A stretch of 64,000 nucleotides of DNA from Cliona cf. orientalis (GCA_963930775.1 OZ005702.1:5952001-6016000), one strand, 5' to 3'. Shown: positions 51,413-63,474, counted from the stretch's first letter. Notes: generated by a model not told the origin, from the sequence alone. Numbers and translations: made by a program.

Positions 51413-51590
51413 CATGAGAGAACTCTGACACAAAACGAAAAATACGAATTGAACATAATATGTTGCAACATCTTAGGTGACTCGTTGGAAGAACGGCTGA
51501 GTCCGTTCCAATCTGGTACATTCAAAAAGGCATTCCGTGTGTCATCTGTGTCACCATTAGCAGAGATTGCAACGGTAGTTGAGAGAACGT
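51402..51590 (+). pseudogene. upstream half of the SDDSRF-family exon
   Basis: HERTLTQNEKYELNIICCNI, LGDSLEERLSPFQSG aligns with 53065-53160 (HERLLTQNEKYEVNICSNIL, GDSLEERLSPFQS). After FQSG the sequence diverges. Family unknown. Confidence 0.45.
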
Positions 51591-52734
51591 CCACTAATAC
51601 ACCCCAGCTGATCAGAAACTCGAGTGGTACTGTATTGGTGCCCTTTTACCGATGGATTGCTTACCTTGGCAAATTCTTTCGGACTATTGCCAGCGTAACG
51701 TCTTGTCACTGTTTCCGAACTTCATCCAACAAACCTGGAAAAAATATGTGCACACACATTTTCTGATACAGAAGCAGTTGAAATCGACTTGCTAAAGCTT
51801 GATGTATCAACATCAGACCTACAGACATCCATGCCAGAAAAAATAACCATTTCAGGGTTGGATCTGGAGATGGCAAATGCCAAGTAAGTCTGCATAATAC
51901 AGAATGTTAGCAGTAAAAGTTATTGAACTTTTATCTAAGCCACAAAAGGATGGTAAAGTTGTCTCTGATTCTCTGACGATCAGCTTGAGCCCACCTGGTT
52001 CAGTGGCAAATACAAGTGCAAGTTTTGTCTCCTGCTCAGTCCCAAAGTGTGCTCTCTAGACATCCTTCCTACTAGTATAGCATCAGCCTCAAATGCCATT
52101 CCTTTCCTACGCCCGGTCTGAACTTTTATACAGCCTGATGGTTGATCCAAAGCTCCCTCTCACTGCTTTAGATTTACATTTTTTGAGCATCCCCTTCCAC
52201 CCTGGCTGTGTTAGTGAAACTGCTAAGAAGGGTTCACTTTTCAAAGGATGTTGTGGTCATGGCAAAAAGGGAGGAGTGCTGAAGATAAGTCTCTTGAAAG
52301 GACACTCTTTTCAACAAACGAAGGTCCATCACCTAAGAGACGCCAACAGATATCTGAAGATAGGTCAGACGAGGCATCCGATTCCAACACCCACAGAAAG
52401 TAAAGAGTATATACAATAATATAGCAAGATTGAGACGCAATTTCCATGCAAATGTAACTGCCTAAGCTATAGTGAAGTGCTTCATTCCTTATCACTTCAA
52501 AGCGTTCACAAAAACACAGCTAAACATGCTGCAGATGTGTAGAAAAGCTTGATAGGCAACAAGAAAGAGAAAGGAAGTAAGCTAGTTTAATACTTTTTTG
52601 TTAATTTCACTGTATGATCTAACACAGGCTAAAGGAAGTAGATAGAAATCTTAGAAAAATCTATGACAATATAGAAAGTATTATTGCAATGTGAGCTCCC
52701 AGTACGTATAATCATCATCTAATTTCCTAATCCT
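51591..52734. other. no confident gene
   Basis: Frames at 51600-51766 and 52093-52419 (HPGCVSETAKKGSLFKGCCG) lack motifs and repeats. AT-rich toward 52700. Confidence 0.3.
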
Positions 52735-52935
52735 AGACGGGAGTTTTCATCCCAAAATTAGGATAAAAATTCCAACTTCCATGAGTACATTTAAAATGGA
52801 GTTATTTACTGAAGCTACCATACACAGAGTAAGTCATTATTAACGTGGTAGGGATACCAATAGTCAATGCAGCACTATAAAGAGTGTTATGAAGGGAGGT
52901 ATATATGCCAGGTAATAATGATCTGAAAGCCATAG
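52735..52935 (+). repeat. repeat pair member (partner 47840-48060)
   Basis: See 47840-48060. Confidence 0.65.
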
Positions 52936-53010
52936 TGGTCCATCATAGAGGAACACCGTATGGTGGACACTACACAACCTTCATTAGGCAGAAGAGTGAT
53001 AAGACAGCTT
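52936..53010 (+). pseudogene. ubiquitin-specific protease histidine-box fragment
   Basis: AVVHHRGTPYGGHYTTFIRQ, KSDKTA is the USP C-terminal box (VxHxGxxxGGHYxxxxR), where the catalytic His is the one in GGHY. A stop follows where USPs have a Trp-Tyr stretch, and the Cys box is not in the window. Peptidase C19 family; broken fragment. Confidence 0.55.
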
Positions 53011-53059
53011 GATCATGTCAAAGTAGATGGTGCAGTGGAGAATCCTTACAGAATAAGCT

Positions 53060-53280
53060 CCATGAGCGACTTCTCACTCAAAATGAGAAATATGAGGTAA
53101 ATATCTGTTCGAACATATTGGGTGACTCCCTGGAGGAACGGCTCAGTCCGTTTCAATCTAGTTTCCGGCGAGACTTGAAACTAGTGCTGGAGGCGGCAGG
53201 AGTCGAGGGGGTGAAACTTCTCATCTCCGATGATTCGAGATTTATAAAGACAGTAATCAATCCCATGCAGCAGTTACGTT
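53060..53280 (+). pseudogene. SDDSRF-family exons, copy 3
   Basis: HERLLTQNEKYEVNICSNIL, GDSLEERLSPFQSSFRRDLK, LVLEAAGVEGVKLLISDDSR and FIKTVINPM. This copy joins the two exon halves without an intron, which shows how the halves at 51402 and 2620 belong together. It ends early at CGTTAG. Confidence 0.5.
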
Positions 53281-53500
53281 AGATACAACAGCTGAAATAT
53301 GTACACTGTCACCAAGTAAGACCGACTTCCCAAAGTCTGAATTAAACACCACTAAGGAGACATATCAGCATATATATTATAGTAACACTAACCCTAATTC
53401 TAATCCAATGGATATCGAGTATTTCAGAAAGCCACGTAGAAGACTTAGATAATCCCATGACATGGAGTTTAATAATTATAACAAATCAATTTTTGAACAC
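53270..53500 (+). repeat. KTDFPKSEL exon repeat, copy 1
   Basis: The frame TLDTTAEICTLSPSKTDFPK, NTTKETYQHIYYSNTNPNSN and MDIEYFRKPRRRLR ends in TAA. Copies lie at 60890-61160 and, decayed, at 62880-63090. Conserved translation, unknown family. Confidence 0.5.
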
Positions 53501-53574
53501 AAGTATCGGTAGCGGAGGGATACTGGTCCTATGTAAAAAGGCAGATGTGCAGGCAAGAGGTCATGAACACCATC

Positions 53575-53845
53575 GCTCTTATCTTGACACGTGAAGCTAA
53601 ATTTACATACTATAGCTAGTACACTGTTTGTACTGTAAGTCAGTAATTGGTGGAATGTTGATCTGTCCCCTGTTGCAGTCTGTTCGAAGGGTTTGCTGCT
53701 TCTATCAACACTGTTCACTCTTATCTTGACACATGAAGCTAAATTTACATACTATAGCTAGTACACTGTTTGTACTGTAAGTCAGTAATTGGCGAAATGT
53801 TGATCTGTCCCCTGTTGCAGTCTGTTCGAAGGGTTTGCTGCTTCC
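53575..53845. repeat. tandem duplication, about 140-base unit, two copies
   Basis: ctcttatcttgacac(g/a)tgaagc through tctgttcgaagggtttgctg is repeated almost perfectly (53575-53705, 53716-53845). The two units differ at a few positions. Confidence 0.8.
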
Positions 53846-53999
53846 ACTGGAAGAGGGGCATATTCGAAGCAATGGAGTGGAGCTAGCAGTTACCGATAGA
53901 TGACGTTTGTGTGTATTATAATTATGTGGGTGTGGCACATTTCGCGCATGCGCATAAAAATCCTCGCGTCACGTGGCATGGCCTGTGTGCTTTGAATTT

Positions 54000-54168
54000 G
54001 GACGTGGCTATAGGCTAGGCTGTACCATTGTGTTGAATCAGTGTCCAGGATCTCAACTCTTGAGATTTGAGTTTTACCATCAAAACCTTCCATCACCACC
54101 AGCCACCTTTGATCTATGCATGGAGGTAGCTTAATAGAGTAGCTCACACACGACTGAACGAATTTCAA
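54000..54168 (-). pseudogene. kelch-blade exon fragment
   Basis: The minus strand reads SIKLPPCIDQRWLVVMEGFD, GKTQISRVEILDTDSTQWYS and LAYSH. This is one kelch blade (LVV.GG.DGK...VEI.D....QWY) with the GG turn degraded to EG. It is related in style to the minus-strand gene at 13768-15095. No neighbouring blades. Confidence 0.55.
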
Positions 54169-54436
54169 GTCGCTGCATGTCTACACCTTGTGAAAATCAT
54201 CTATAATATATATCATCTATTATATATACCACAGACATTTCCTTAGATTGTGCTTGAATGTTCTCAATTTTAATCTGTTCCTGACTTATGGTGTCCACTG
54301 CCAACCTACCGTCCCCAACAGAACAACTATCACCACAGTGCTATATACAAACTGTATGATGGATAAAAAATTGATTTACTCGTCGCTCTCGGCGGGGTGG
54401 TGGAGGGGGAGAGAGGAGAATGGGGGGGAGGGCAAC

Positions 54437-54652
54437 TCCTCACTAAGGAGGCTGTCCTGGTAGCAGCAGGTAACTACATACTACCTCTTATGAATGAGCT
54501 GGATGCTGTTAAGGGGAGATTTAATGATACTGATACAGATGAAGCCATAGTCATTCCAGAAATACCATATATAAGGATGGGGAGCCATTTATTACATGAG
54601 GGCTTTTTGCAACTTGTGAATAGGCAAGTTATTTTATCATTGTTATTGCCAT
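54437..54652 (+). CDS. hypothetical exon, copy 1
   Basis: LLTKEAVLVAAGNYILPLMN, ELDAVKGRFNDTDTDEAIVI and PEIPYIRMGSHLLHEGFLQL ends at 54652. The second half (EAIVIPEIP..RMGSHLLHEG) recurs at 57270-57345 and partly at 57610-57690 with damage. Unknown family, helical. Confidence 0.4.
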
Positions 54653-55264
54653 GAATATCAAAAATTGTAATTTTCTGAAGGGACGTATAAAAGTACTGCA
54701 TTCATTTTCCAGCTTCCTGTTTTTCATACTTAGCTCTATAACTGTTGCCTCTAAAACGGTCGTGCGTTCACTGAGATCACGTTTGAACTCTTCAAACTGT
54801 TCTTTGAGTTTCTCGGTTGTGTTCTGAAATTTTTCTTTAAAAAATGACTTATATTATATTATAAGGAGGCTAATGAAAAACAAGGATATCAAACGTCAAT
54901 TCAAAGGGAAAGGAGTTCTTTTGGATAAAACAATCGCAACTATCATGTGTACAATGTCATTAAATTTGCAAAACAGTGCATCATTTCCACACACTGAAGA
55001 TAACTTTAAGTATTAAACTATGCTTACAGCGGAGTACAGAATATGAAACAAATTGATAGCTGTCATGTTCTAGTCCTCTCTAGTACTTCTGATGACTATA
55101 TATCTTGAACCCCTGCCTTATAGAAATGCCATCTAGAACTAGTACATGTTGGTGAAAATATAATGTTGTATCATTGGCATTGTGGAACCAAGACTTGTTG
55201 TTTTCACAAGTGGCTTGGCTCTTCGCACAAAACATAACAACCAAATTAACATCACCACTAAAGA
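54653..55264. other. no gene seen
   Basis: AT-rich spacer without shared repeats. Confidence 0.35.
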
Positions 55265-55770
55265 AAAGTTGGATTGTTGTTTATTACACTGTTATTCAAG
55301 GCGTTAATAATCAGAAAGCAAATAAACGTGTGCGATGAAAGTACTAGTAAGCTTTAATATTCAAATATTAGGATGGAGAGCTTCATGGACCTTTCTTGGA
55401 TTTGAGACCACCTTGAAAAGGATTGAAAAGTTGGTTTGCATACAGAAGGAACAATGAAATAAAATCAAGGATAGAGTGGAGATGATTGAAAAACCGCAAG
55501 CTATCATCAGAGAAAAAGCAGATGAAATTGAGGCTAAAGTGGCCACTATTAAGGGAAAAGCAGCATCCCGGAAGCAATGCAATGAAATCAAGGATAGAGT
55601 GGAGATCATCAAAAAATCACAAGCTATCACCAGAGAGCAAGCAGATGAAATCAAAGCTCAATCAGCAAGAAGAAAGTTGCTGTCAAAAATGGTGAAGTGA
55701 AGCCAAGTTGTCAGGATGGATATCAGATGGAGGTGATTTTAGCCCTATGAAAAATTATGAAATCTAATCC
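55265..55770 (+). CDS. coiled-coil repeat fragment, copy 2
   Basis: Duplicate of 49690-50040. Around 55476-55700 the frame reads MEMIEKPQAIIREKADEIEA, KVATIKGKAASRKQCNEIKD, RVEIIKKSQAITREQADEIK and AQSARRKLLSKMVK, so the helix unit is present twice in tandem. Stops interrupt the part before MEM. Unknown family. Confidence 0.4.
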
Positions 55771-56790
55771 TAGTGCATCAGTTGAGCAGGCCAGCTCAAA
55801 GAGAAAGAGAAAGAGAAACAAACACAGTAATAAAACAACCCAAGTGAGAAATACATTTTAACTTACAACTAACTGTGGATTTAATACATGTACGTATTTG
55901 TGAAGGATAAATACTCAAGCAAGATATTTTCAATGTATCAGGCAAGGTGATATAGTTATACCATCACCACACACGAGGGCTGGATTTGTTAAAACTCTTG
56001 AAAGGGTGCCCAACATGCGAGCTGACTGAAGGTAGCATGATTGATTCATATAATTATTATATTATAGATTGGAAAGGCTGGAGATGAGTATGCCTTGCGC
56101 CAGGTGTGTACTGGTCAAATCGATCTGATCACTGAAGCTGGTTACACCAAGCCTGCCTCATCACTTAATAATGCAATCAAGTAGCTCAAGCTCCATAAGA
56201 GTGTTGTTGTCGAGATAAATATCATAAGAAGTACTAGAAGTTCATTAAAAGTACAGAAGTTGACTACAACACCTAGTCATTTCATGGTTTAGGGTGATAT
56301 AACCGATTACTAGGCATGAAAGTCAAAAGTCAAAGTTTGTTAAAACACCTTTATCTCAGAGTGCTTCTGCTATGATTAATAACAGCCACATTTCAAGTGT
56401 AGGTGAAGTAGCCATCATTACTCACAAAAATGGATCAATACAACTCAGAGTAGATGTGCATCTCAAGCATCTACTATCCAGTAACACAAAACCAACTAGC
56501 TGACTGATCCCAGATGCCGAGAATTGGCAAACTAGAGTGGTGGTAATGGTATCTAGAAGTATTACTATCTTAGAGTATTCCTTAGTGTTTGTTAGTGTCA
56601 AGGCCTGCCATTTTCATGCAGAACTTGAAATAAAAATATAAAATAAAGTGGTTGATGGCATTCCTTGCCCCTTTCCATAGTCTTGCCCCCCCTTGATGTC
56701 ATACTAGCTCGCTGTGCCCCCCCCCTTGGGAAAGTTTCTAAATGAAGGCCTGCTATAGTATGCTACATCTCACTCGCTCTGGACAATGTG
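55771..56790. other. mostly spacer; one possible exon
   Basis: At 56069-56181, after a TTATAG, the frame IGKAGDEYALRQVCTGQIDL, ITEAGYTKPASSLNNAIK is open to a TAG and protein-like. The rest shows no coding evidence. Confidence 0.35.
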
Positions 56791-56799
56791 TTACACTGA

Positions 56800-57267
56800 T
56801 CCATCTATCATCATGCAGGTGAATGGAAGGATAAACGAGATGTTTACTTTCTCTCCACCATTTATAGTGATGAAATGGAAATCATTACCCAACGGAGAAG
56901 AGGAGGCAGTACCAAGTCCGTCAACAAAGATAGGCTGATACTTGTCACCCCAAGCCATGTGTAAATTGTGATCAGGTTTTCTAATAGCGTAGAGTAAGGA
57001 AATTGCCGAAATGTATTGCTGTGACATGTAATCATCATCTTCACGCTGATAAGATAACAAATTCCTCATCGTTAACAATCCCAATAGCACAAGAGGTAAG
57101 TTGACCAACAGCATAGTCGAGGTCATCTCACTCAGTCTGGAAATACTTATTGATATCATCAAGCTATTTTCAACGGGGATTTCCAGTAGGCAGCCATGTC
57201 TATACGTAGGCCCCCAACGAAGTACAGTACATGTGTAAATTTTTTTATGATGATAATGATGATTCAC
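56800..57267 (-). pseudogene. minus-strand exon family, copy 1
   Basis: The minus frame contains YMSQQYISAISLLYAIRKPD, HNLHMAWGDKYQPIFVDGLG and NDFHFITINGGEKVNISFIL. Partial copies lie at 60415-60700 and near 48140-48220. Unknown family; the 5' part (57100-57267) is out of frame relative to the 60.6 kb copy. Confidence 0.4.
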
Positions 57268-58955
57268 ATGAAGCTATAGTCATTCCAGAAATACCATAAG
57301 GATGGGGAGCCATTTATTACATGAGGGCGTTTTGCAACTTGTGAATAGGCATGTTCTTTTATTATTGTGGTTGCCATGAATATCAAAAATTGTTAATATA
57401 TTTCTGAAGGGACATATAAAAGTACTGCACTCGCAGTGAAGGTCAAGTTCATCAAAAATCTATTACTATTACTATTAACTCTTTCTCTCGCTGAGCTTAT
57501 AATTTCATTGTTGCAAAATTAGCAAGTAAGATTTCCTTTTTTTCTTTTGTGTGTGTGTACCTAAGTCTGAGGTGGTGATTGTGCTATAATGATGATGCTT
57601 GTTCCACAATGGATACAGATGAAGCTAGATCGAGTCTTTCCAGAACAATGGGGAATCATTTATACATTATATGAGGGCTTCTTGTAACTTGTGAATAGGT
57701 GGTTTGAGTATGTCAGTAAAATCGTGCAGTATTGGTTCTCCATACACTGTGAACTTCATTCTACATGTCATCTGGACGTTCATACCACTTCTAGTCTATA
57801 TCTAGTATTTCATAGCTTCTAATAGAAGGGGGGGGGGCATCGCTAGTGATGGCAGCAGAAGACGTAGGGGGTCCAGAGTCGGAGGCTCAGAGGGAAGGCC
57901 ATCTCCTCCTGGAAACCACTACTTGGAAGCTCCTGGCCTTAGAGCCAGGATAGTAGTCTCGGGGAAGGGAAAATGTATATTAATATATACGGTGAACTAA
58001 TTTCGTAATTGTGACAGTCACTCCACTCTCCCATTTACACTTATGCAGACACCACATCTAGGAAAATGCTCCAAGTTGGGTTGTGGTATGCACGATGCAA
58101 CGCTATGACCGATGTCCGAACTAGCCATCAGCCTAACTGATGGTGATGTTGAAGTAGGAAAGTGCACGCAGTTGCTCTTTGCGTAAAGAATTGTGAGGGA
58201 CATTGCAGGAATTAATGATGACACTAAGATCCCTTAAAGGGAATGGTTGGAAAATCACTGATCAGTACACTAGAGATTGACTGGGATAGCAAGGAGAATG
58301 TTGAAACAGGGTTGCTCTCTTAAATAAGGGCTGTAACTGTAAAACTGGCTGCCACACTTCCCAATGTGATTTGTGAAGCGAAATGGAAAGTGTGGTGCAG
58401 GACGATGATGAAAATGTTGTCTCAAATTTAACGTTTATGTAGTGGTATGTGCACAGTTATCATCTGGCTCTGACAATGCAGCGGTAAAGGGATTGATTAA
58501 AAAATCAAGGTAAACATTCTGTTTTGAATACCATACTCTAGTAAAATATGAACACTATTAATTGTACTATGTCATTTTCTGTTTTTCACATTACTTCATG
58601 TTTGTGGTCATGTGTTACTATGGTAATGCATCCTGAAAACAAATAGTAGTTACGATGCTTTCTCAACGGATCATCTGGTAAGTGGAAGTTAGTTGAGAGG
58701 CCAACTAAGAGAGACAATGCTCGATCCATCTCAACACAACCTGCTTGTAGGGTGAGTTGCTACAACTAGCAGACTGGTTATATGTGCATGACTGCATCGT
58801 TATTCTGTAGATTGGCACAGCAGCAGTATAGTTGCCACCACTTGTGCTGGGGGAGAGCGACCTTCCTGCGATCGTCCCCTTGAACCAGTGCGACACCACT
58901 GATTGTTGATGAGATGCTGATTGTATACTGCATGTGTACGTACATTCAAGTAGCA
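57268..58955. other. degraded exon repeats and spacer
   Basis: Carries damaged copies of the EAIVIPEIP exon (57270-57345, 57610-57690). A G-run lies at 57830-57838. A short Glu/Gly-rich stretch (57850-57950) encodes a GGPESEAQREGHLLLETTTW frame with no match elsewhere. No intact gene. Confidence 0.35.
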
Positions 58956-59190
58956 CATGTACACACGCATTTTACGATGTGCTCCATATCTGTCGCCAGA
59001 TCACCCTCCCCCTCCGAGTCACTCTCCTCCTCCTCCTCCTCCTCCTCCTCCTCCTCCCTCCACAGCCTCACTGCCTGATTGTATTCTCCCACATGTGGAG
59101 CATCCTCCTCTCTCTCTTTTGCTGGTAAAGTTGGCTGTGTCCGAGTCGCTATCTGAGTCTACCCATTTCCGAACTCTCTTTACTGGCTGA
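58956..59190 (+). other. low-complexity CTC tract, possible proline-rich frame
   Basis: (CTC)n at about 59023-59055. One frame reads proline-rich and another leucine-rich. Likely a microsatellite rather than a conserved exon. Confidence 0.4.
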
Positions 59191-59654
59191 CGTAGTGACT
59201 CTACACCTTGATCTTGGGAATGCTGTGGTGGCTACTGGTACGTATCATCATCATCATCTAATTAGATCTAATTTCATCTAATGATTGATTGTTTTCTCCA
59301 CACAGGAAAAGTTCTTTGTATGAATTGCTGATGGTGAAGTGGAAACACTTTTTAGTCGAAAAGTGTTTTGAGTTCACATCAATTTTGTGTCCGTTCGACC
59401 AACATTTCACTAAAGGAAACCAAGAAACTTATTAGAAAAAAATTAAAATCAATTATACACTTAGACCACTATTGACTATCCAGTTATTCCATGAGCCAAG
59501 TTCTACACTCATCGCAGACTCAGTTTGTGTTTGGATAAGTTCTTTGTATGAATCATTGACGGTGTAGAAGAAACATTTCTTGTGGTAGCAGTCTCGTTTA
59601 GTCGGCAGTCTTGACATAAAATTAACTTACACTACACTATCACATATCACACAC

Positions 59655-60130
59655 ATTGAGTGAGTGAAGTTTGTGCATACTGCAGGTAGCCCTCAGCTTT
59701 TATTTACCTTTCTGCTGAGCTGATTAAGTACTGTAAGTTTCAAGTGCATTAGTTCTAAAAAGTATATGTACCAATAATATAACATTATCAAACTACTCTG
59801 CACTGCTTAACGACGATGTAAATGTAAAAACGTTAAAGAAAAAGTGGAGCCAGAACCCATAATTAAAATACTTTCGCAGATTGGACCTGCTGGCATATGA
59901 ATTTACATGGCTTGAAGTTTCAAGAATATCGGATATACCTATCAATGAACTGAGGGATCCGAAACGATCATTAAAGTTGTGTCAGTGGTGGAGGGATTTA
60001 GGAGTGTGAGCTCCATGCTTCCGCCCATGGTCATCTCAGAGCTCAGGAGCGCTACTGCTGTAAGTTTGTGTATGTAATATAATATGTAGTACAAGCCATC
60101 AAAGTAAAAGTATATAGTGGATTGAGTTAG
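59655..60130 (+). repeat. repeat pair member (partner 48225-49140)
   Basis: See 48225-49140. Confidence 0.55.
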
Positions 60131-60414
60131 TGCTATAGAGAGAAGAAAATGGGGGAGGGAAACTATTCAGTAAGGATATCCTGTACATTGAGGTACTAAC
60201 TATATGTAGATTCATCTCAATCTTTGAAAACTGCTCTATTTGAAAAAAAAGTAACATTCAGACAAGCTTCTGGAATGTTTTCATTGTTAATTTAAGTGGC
60301 AGGGCTGGTTGTCACGAGATCTTCGACGAGGAATGTGTGTCACTGTGAATTCGAATTCTGAGCAGAGATGATGTTATGGTTGGAGGTGGCATAATACTAT
60401 GCGCATGCGTACTT

Positions 60415-60710
60415 AACAGCATAGAGCAAGGAAATTGCCGAAATGTATTGCTGTGACATGTACTTGTTATCTTCATGCTGATAAGGTAACAAATTCCTCA
60501 TCGTTAACAATCCCAATAGCACAAGAGGTTAAAGTTGACCGAACAGTGCCGCCCTAGCGTAGTCGAGGTCATCCTATTCAGTCTGGATATACTTATCGAT
60601 ATCATCATTTGGCCACCAAGGTATTTCCAACGTGGAATTCCAATAGGCTGCCATGTCAGCACGTAGACCCTCAGCGAAGTCGGTGTACTCCAGCTGGCAG
60701 ACATCAGTGA
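60415..60710 (-). pseudogene. minus-strand exon family, copy 2
   Basis: The minus strand reads VCQLEYTDFAEGLRADMAAY, WNSTLEIPWWPNDDIDKYIQ, then a stop, DDLDYARAALFGQL and YMSQQYISAISLLYAV. The Trp/Asp-rich block is strongly protein-like; one stop sits between IQTE and DDLD. Unknown family. Confidence 0.4.
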
Positions 60711-60889
60711 GAGGCAGCTACCACAGTATGTCTCCCCGCATGGAGAGTGGAAGAAGGGAGAGGTGGCTTACAGGAATTTTATCCAAATGCATCTCAATAT
60801 AATGATGATATTTTTGAATTAGTGATTCTACACGTGGTTTCGGCTTTACATCTTGTTTATATCAATGTATCTTCATTGGCCACCAATAT

Positions 60890-61160
60890 GCATCAGTTAT
60901 GTTAGATACAACAGCTGAAATATGTACATTGCCATCTAGTAAGACTGACTTCCCAAAGTCTGAATTATCCAAATTAAACACGACTAAGGAGACATATCAG
61001 CATCTATATAGTAACACTAACCCTAATTCTAATCCACTGGATATTGTGTATTTCAGAAAGCCATGTAGAAGACTTAGATAATCCCATGATATGGAATTTA
61101 ATGATTGTAACAAATCAATTTTTTAACACAAGTATCAGTAGTGGAGGGATACACCGGCTA
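60890..61160 (+). CDS. KTDFPKSEL exon, copy 2
   Basis: Open from MLDTTAEICTLPSSKTDFPK through SELSKLNTTKETYQHLYSNT, NPNSNPLDIVYFRKPCRRLR to TAA at 61079-61081. It differs from copy 1 by a four-residue insertion and several substitutions. Unknown family. Confidence 0.4.
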
Positions 61161-61995
61161 CGATGCATTTTCGACGTTTAACGTGCCGTGGGAGACTGGC
61201 TAATTCGATGATGATGAAGAAGTCCTAATAATTATACATGGGTGAGCTAATCTGTGTACGATCTAACTATTATAGTGTATGAGTCTAAGATCACTTGGGG
61301 AATCAGTACTTGCAAGTACATGTATACTGCACACTGTAAGTTCATTTATCGAGTGAAATATTACTATTACACTTAATTCAAATTTACCATCAGACCCTCA
61401 TAGTCAGAGTCAACCCCCATCCCCACAACCACTGCACCATATGAGTGAGTATCTTTGATTGTATCACTAGCCTAAGGCTGCCTTAACATCAGATTGTCAA
61501 ATGTAGGTACAGCCCAATAGCTCACAGGACAAGGGAGAAAAAGAACAAGGAACAGTAACTGAACTCTACTGAACCACCCAAGTCATAATTTCTAAAAAAG
61601 ATTTTATGACAGTAGTGCACTACTGTCATGTTTAGCTCATAAAACAGAACTGGACAAAACCCAATTGCAATTGGTGACTGAGAACACATGCCTCTACTAA
61701 AGAGAAAGTTGTCACAGATGTTAACTGATCAAGAATAACAACAATAATATAAAATTATACCATTCTAATAAAATTAAAAGTAATATTATAATGCTGTGAT
61801 GCCATTAATTTCAAAGAATTGCTCATAATTATGAATTAACAAAGAGGAATATCTTAATTAATAAAAAAGGGTATGATTGCATCAGATAAGATTGATGATC
61901 AAGCATGAATTTCATACCGACAATTACCAGTAACAGAATTTCTCATTATAAATTAGAATGTATTAGATGTGCCAACTGCATAGAAAAACTATTAC
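61161..61995. other. no gene seen
   Basis: AT-rich. atgacagtagtgcactactg at about 61607-61628 forms a small palindrome. Confidence 0.35.
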
Positions 61996-62427
61996 TTGTG
62001 TGGTTTTGAGCCTATTTGCATTTATTGTGCATCAGAAGAGATCGAAGATTCCAAAGTATGCCAAATTTTGAAATTCGCAGCAAGTTCATATTCCCTTTTG
62101 ATGAGCAGCATGTCTTCAGACTCTGACACCAATAACAGTGATCAAACACTTCCACAATGCCAGGAATGCAGTCATATGGATCCAGTGTGTAGAAATCTTT
62201 ACTCGGTTGACTTAGTTGCACATTCTACAATCTATCTAATATTGTCAGCATCAAAAATAATACTATTTTTATTAATAATAAATAATAACTGCCCACTCTC
62301 ATGGTCAAGTGGTATTTCAAGGGAGAGGAAACAAGTTATTATAAGTCAAGTCGTGAGACGCACCATATCACTTAGCTTCACCATTCATGGAATACGCAAA
62401 ACCAACAATTATTATTATAGGCAATAG
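61996..62427 (+). CDS. hypothetical ORF, weak
   Basis: A 143-codon frame with Cys-rich MCGFEPICIYCASEEIED, SMSSDSDTNNSDQTLPQC and a hydrophobic IILFLLIINNN stretch that coincides with AT-rich DNA. The first 75 codons look more protein-like than the rest. No family; low confidence. Confidence 0.25.
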   Translation: MCGFEPICIYCASEEIEDSKVCQILKFAASSYSLLMSSMSSDSDTNNSDQTLPQCQECSHMDPVCRNLYSVDLVAHSTIYLILSASKIILFLLIINNNCPLSWSSGISRERKQVIISQVVRRTISLSFTIHGIRKTNNYYYRQ

Positions 62428-62879
62428 TACGCAAATGATGAAAATATTTTAGCTAACCAGGTTTCCAAACCATTACTGAGCAAGAACATGTCCAATTGAC
62501 AGTGATGTATTTATCATATTAACTACCTAAGATACTTGAACATCAATTAATAGTCCAGCAGTGGCTCTGATTCGAGCTAATTGCACAAAACATAACACTG
62601 GATTAGAGATGATCTAGCAGAGATTTTGGAATGTCGTACTTTTATAAAATACTAACAAAAATTATGCAGTAGTGCTATTAATTTTAGTCATCTGCAGCAT
62701 CACCAGTGCAGTCCATTCACCAGTAGTGTGCCAATGCCACCCATCCCCAAGACACAAGTTGAAGCGCAAAAACAGCTACAACCAACAAATCTATCATCAC
62801 TCTAGATACTAACGCTGCAACTATGTTGTTGAATGGATACTTGTTGCTTGGACCACATAAGAATAAGCTTTTAACCAAC
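62428..62879. other. no gene seen
   Basis: AT-rich spacer. Confidence 0.35.
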
Positions 62880-63090
62880 ATAACAGCTGAGCTACGCACA
62901 CTGTCACACCAGGTAAGATAAATTTGCCAGAGTCTGAATATTATCCAAATATTATGTGCCACCAGGGAGTCGAATGAGCCAGAAGATAGTAACCCTTATT
63001 CTAATCAAATGGATCTTGAATGTATTTCAAAGAGCCACTAAGAAGATTAACTTAGTACCAATACATAATTAAACACAGGTGTCAGTATAA
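62880..63090 (+). pseudogene. KTDFPKSEL exon, decayed copy 3
   Basis: aacccttattctaatcaaat and agccactaagaagatta align with copies 1 and 2, but stops and indels break the frame. Confidence 0.5.
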
Positions 63091-63234
63091 TTCAGATTCT
63101 AGTTGCCCACTTGAAGATCACATCAAACCATCATACAGTAAGAAATGCCTCAAGGACTGGATTTTACTCATGCAGTGTACATTATTTTAAATGTTATCTG
63201 AACATCTGAAATAGTGTAAACAGCAGGGTGCAAG

Positions 63235-63474
63235 ATGGAAGGATCATCTGAGCAAACAATGTGCAAAACATGCACAGCAATGCTAAGGCCAGAGCCAAGA
63301 TTACGGTGCAATACTTCTGAGCTTCATCCTGAATATGAAAAGGAAACCAGAATTGTAGACGATCCCCTTGCTACTTTAAGAGGCATGCAGCAAGCACCCT
63401 GGCAAGTGCACCCTTCGCAGACAACCATGCAGTTTGCTAACATGTTGCGACTACCAGCAGCAGATAGAAGTTAG
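63235..63474 (+). CDS. hypothetical exon with cysteine pairs
   Basis: ATG 63235: MEGSSEQTMCKTCTAMLRPE, LRCNTSELHPEYEKETRIVD and PLATLRGMQQAPWQVHPSQT. The CKTC and RCN spacing could suit a small zinc-binding unit but is not conclusive. No second copy. Confidence 0.35.
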   Translation: MEGSSEQTMCKTCTAMLRPEPRLRCNTSELHPEYEKETRIVDDPLATLRGMQQAPWQVHPSQTTMQFANMLRLPAADRS

